A stretch of 38,926 bases of DNA from an uncultured Lachnospiraceae bacterium (GTDB lineage Bacteria > Bacillota > Clostridia > Lachnospirales > Lachnospiraceae), in contig CANQDW010000013.1 in the NCBI GenBank assembly GCA_947593975.1, positions 1-38,926 of the forward strand, written 5' to 3'. Position numbers and translations under genes: made by a program. Below are positions 35,350 to 38,926 of the stretch, in pieces. How positions within the stretch are numbered: the first letter of the stretch is position 1; the number at the start of each line of letters is the position of its first letter. The notes under the pieces are model-generated. The model was given only the letters and a program-made list of their open reading frames with translations. It did not search any database and was not told the DNA's origin.

Positions 35350-35748
35350 TCATGTCAGTTTCCCGAGAATATTGTCGCATATTTCATTAAGCAGTATAGC
35401 CGGATAACTGATAACGTACCACAAAAGCATAAACGGCACGCATATCTGTCCCATGACCTGAAACGGCATCGCGGAATAATTCCATACGCCCCAGCCAAGC
35501 GCGACGTTCACTATAAGCCCCGCCGCGAATTCAAGCGCGGTTATCACGATCATGCACAAGACCATCTGCTGCCAGATATATATCTTTCCCGCCGCTCTTT
35601 CGTGGATTATCCCGCAAAGAAAAAAGCACGCCCCTCCAAGCAGCATCATTGTCCAGTGGGACCTGCCCCGCGCAAGCATCTCAAGTATGAAATATAACCC
35701 GCCGCCGAGCGCGAATCGCATAAATACAGTCCATATCCTCTCAAACAT
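35350..35748 (-). CDS. Putative ABC-transporter type IV (CmpB-like) small membrane protein
   Basis: This 132-residue protein has about four hydrophobic helices and the family signatures CGIIHERAAG and WNYSAMPFQVMGQICVPFMLLWYV, where W-x-YS-x-x-P-F and GQIC-x-P-F-x-LLW are typical of PF06541-type proteins. These are annotated as putative ABC-transporter permeases, but no ATPase is near and real function is unproven. The ATG at 35748 follows GAAGG by six bases; the frame continues upstream without a better start. It is transcribed away from the divergent GH51 gene. Confidence 0.75.
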   Translation of the reverse strand: MFERIWTVFMRFALGGGLYFILEMLARGRSHWTMMLLGGACFFLCGIIHERAAGKIYIWQQMVLCMIVITALEFAAGLIVNVALGWGVWNYSAMPFQVMGQICVPFMLLWYVISYPAILLNEICDNILGKLT

Positions 35749-35785
35749 ACCGCACCTTCTTCGCAAAAAGAATCTCAAAATATAA

Positions 35786-38926
<3,141 letters not shown>

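Noticed and set aside
35336-35356. GACATG-N9-CATGTC hairpin at the end of the small membrane protein gene
   Set aside because: The stem is six bp with no T-run on the minus strand, so a terminator call is not supported.

Overview
The window looks like chromosome from a low-to-mid GC Gram-positive Clostridia, most likely a gut or rumen member of the Lachnospiraceae. The reasons are strong AGGAGG-type ribosome binding sites, an AddAB (not RecBCD) recombination nuclease, a YlmH-type S4 protein, paired half-size ABC exporters, Ig-like/Fn3 surface proteins and several plant-polysaccharide enzymes. The genus cannot be fixed from the sequence alone. No rRNA, tRNA, CRISPR array, phage or insertion sequence was seen. 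Most genes lie on the minus strand; the four on the plus strand are the Na/Pi transporter, a small anchored protein, GH51 and nothing larger than these.

Left part (1-8 kb, minus strand): an arylsulfotransferase-like gene, cysD and a cysN-cysC fusion form a tightly overlapping sulfate-activation operon that runs off the left edge. Its predicted promoter has a perfect 9-5-9 inverted repeat in the spacer. Upstream of it is a two-gene heterodimeric ABC exporter with one canonical and one degenerate ATP site.

8-12 kb: a plus-strand Na/Pi-cotransporter with a PhoU-like tail ends in a terminator that includes its stop codon. It faces an ECF sigma factor gene translationally coupled to a membrane-anchored serpin. 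The serpin carries a short N-terminal cytoplasmic segment and a TM helix like those of clostridial anti-sigma partners, and an ECF-type promoter lies before the sigma gene. This is the most unusual system here: possibly an extracellular protease sensor that uses a serpin as its sensing domain.

12-17 kb: GH36 alpha-galactosidase with a repeat-rich promoter, a small protein with a possible SecB-like fold, an Sfp-type phosphopantetheinyl transferase, an AqpZ-like water channel and phosphotransacetylase.

17-30 kb: addB-addA-ylmH-birA followed closely by a 1267-residue secreted enzyme (Ig-like, T/P linker, beta-sandwich module, CE1 esterase, two DUF3237-like repeats, GH10 xylanase). BirA lacks its usual C-terminal domain.

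30-39 kb: a small anchored FMN-binding-like protein converges on and overlaps glutamine-dependent NAD synthetase. Upstream of nadE is a free-standing RNA gene with its own promoter and terminator, best read as 6S RNA. Then come a secreted leucine-rich repeat/Ig/Fn3 protein, two small proteins, an intracellular GH51 arabinofuranosidase, and a class A penicillin-binding protein cut by the right edge. The secreted CE1-GH10 enzyme and the cytoplasmic GH51 and GH36 enzymes fit an arabinoxylan and galactoside-using lifestyle, although no sugar transporter is in the window.
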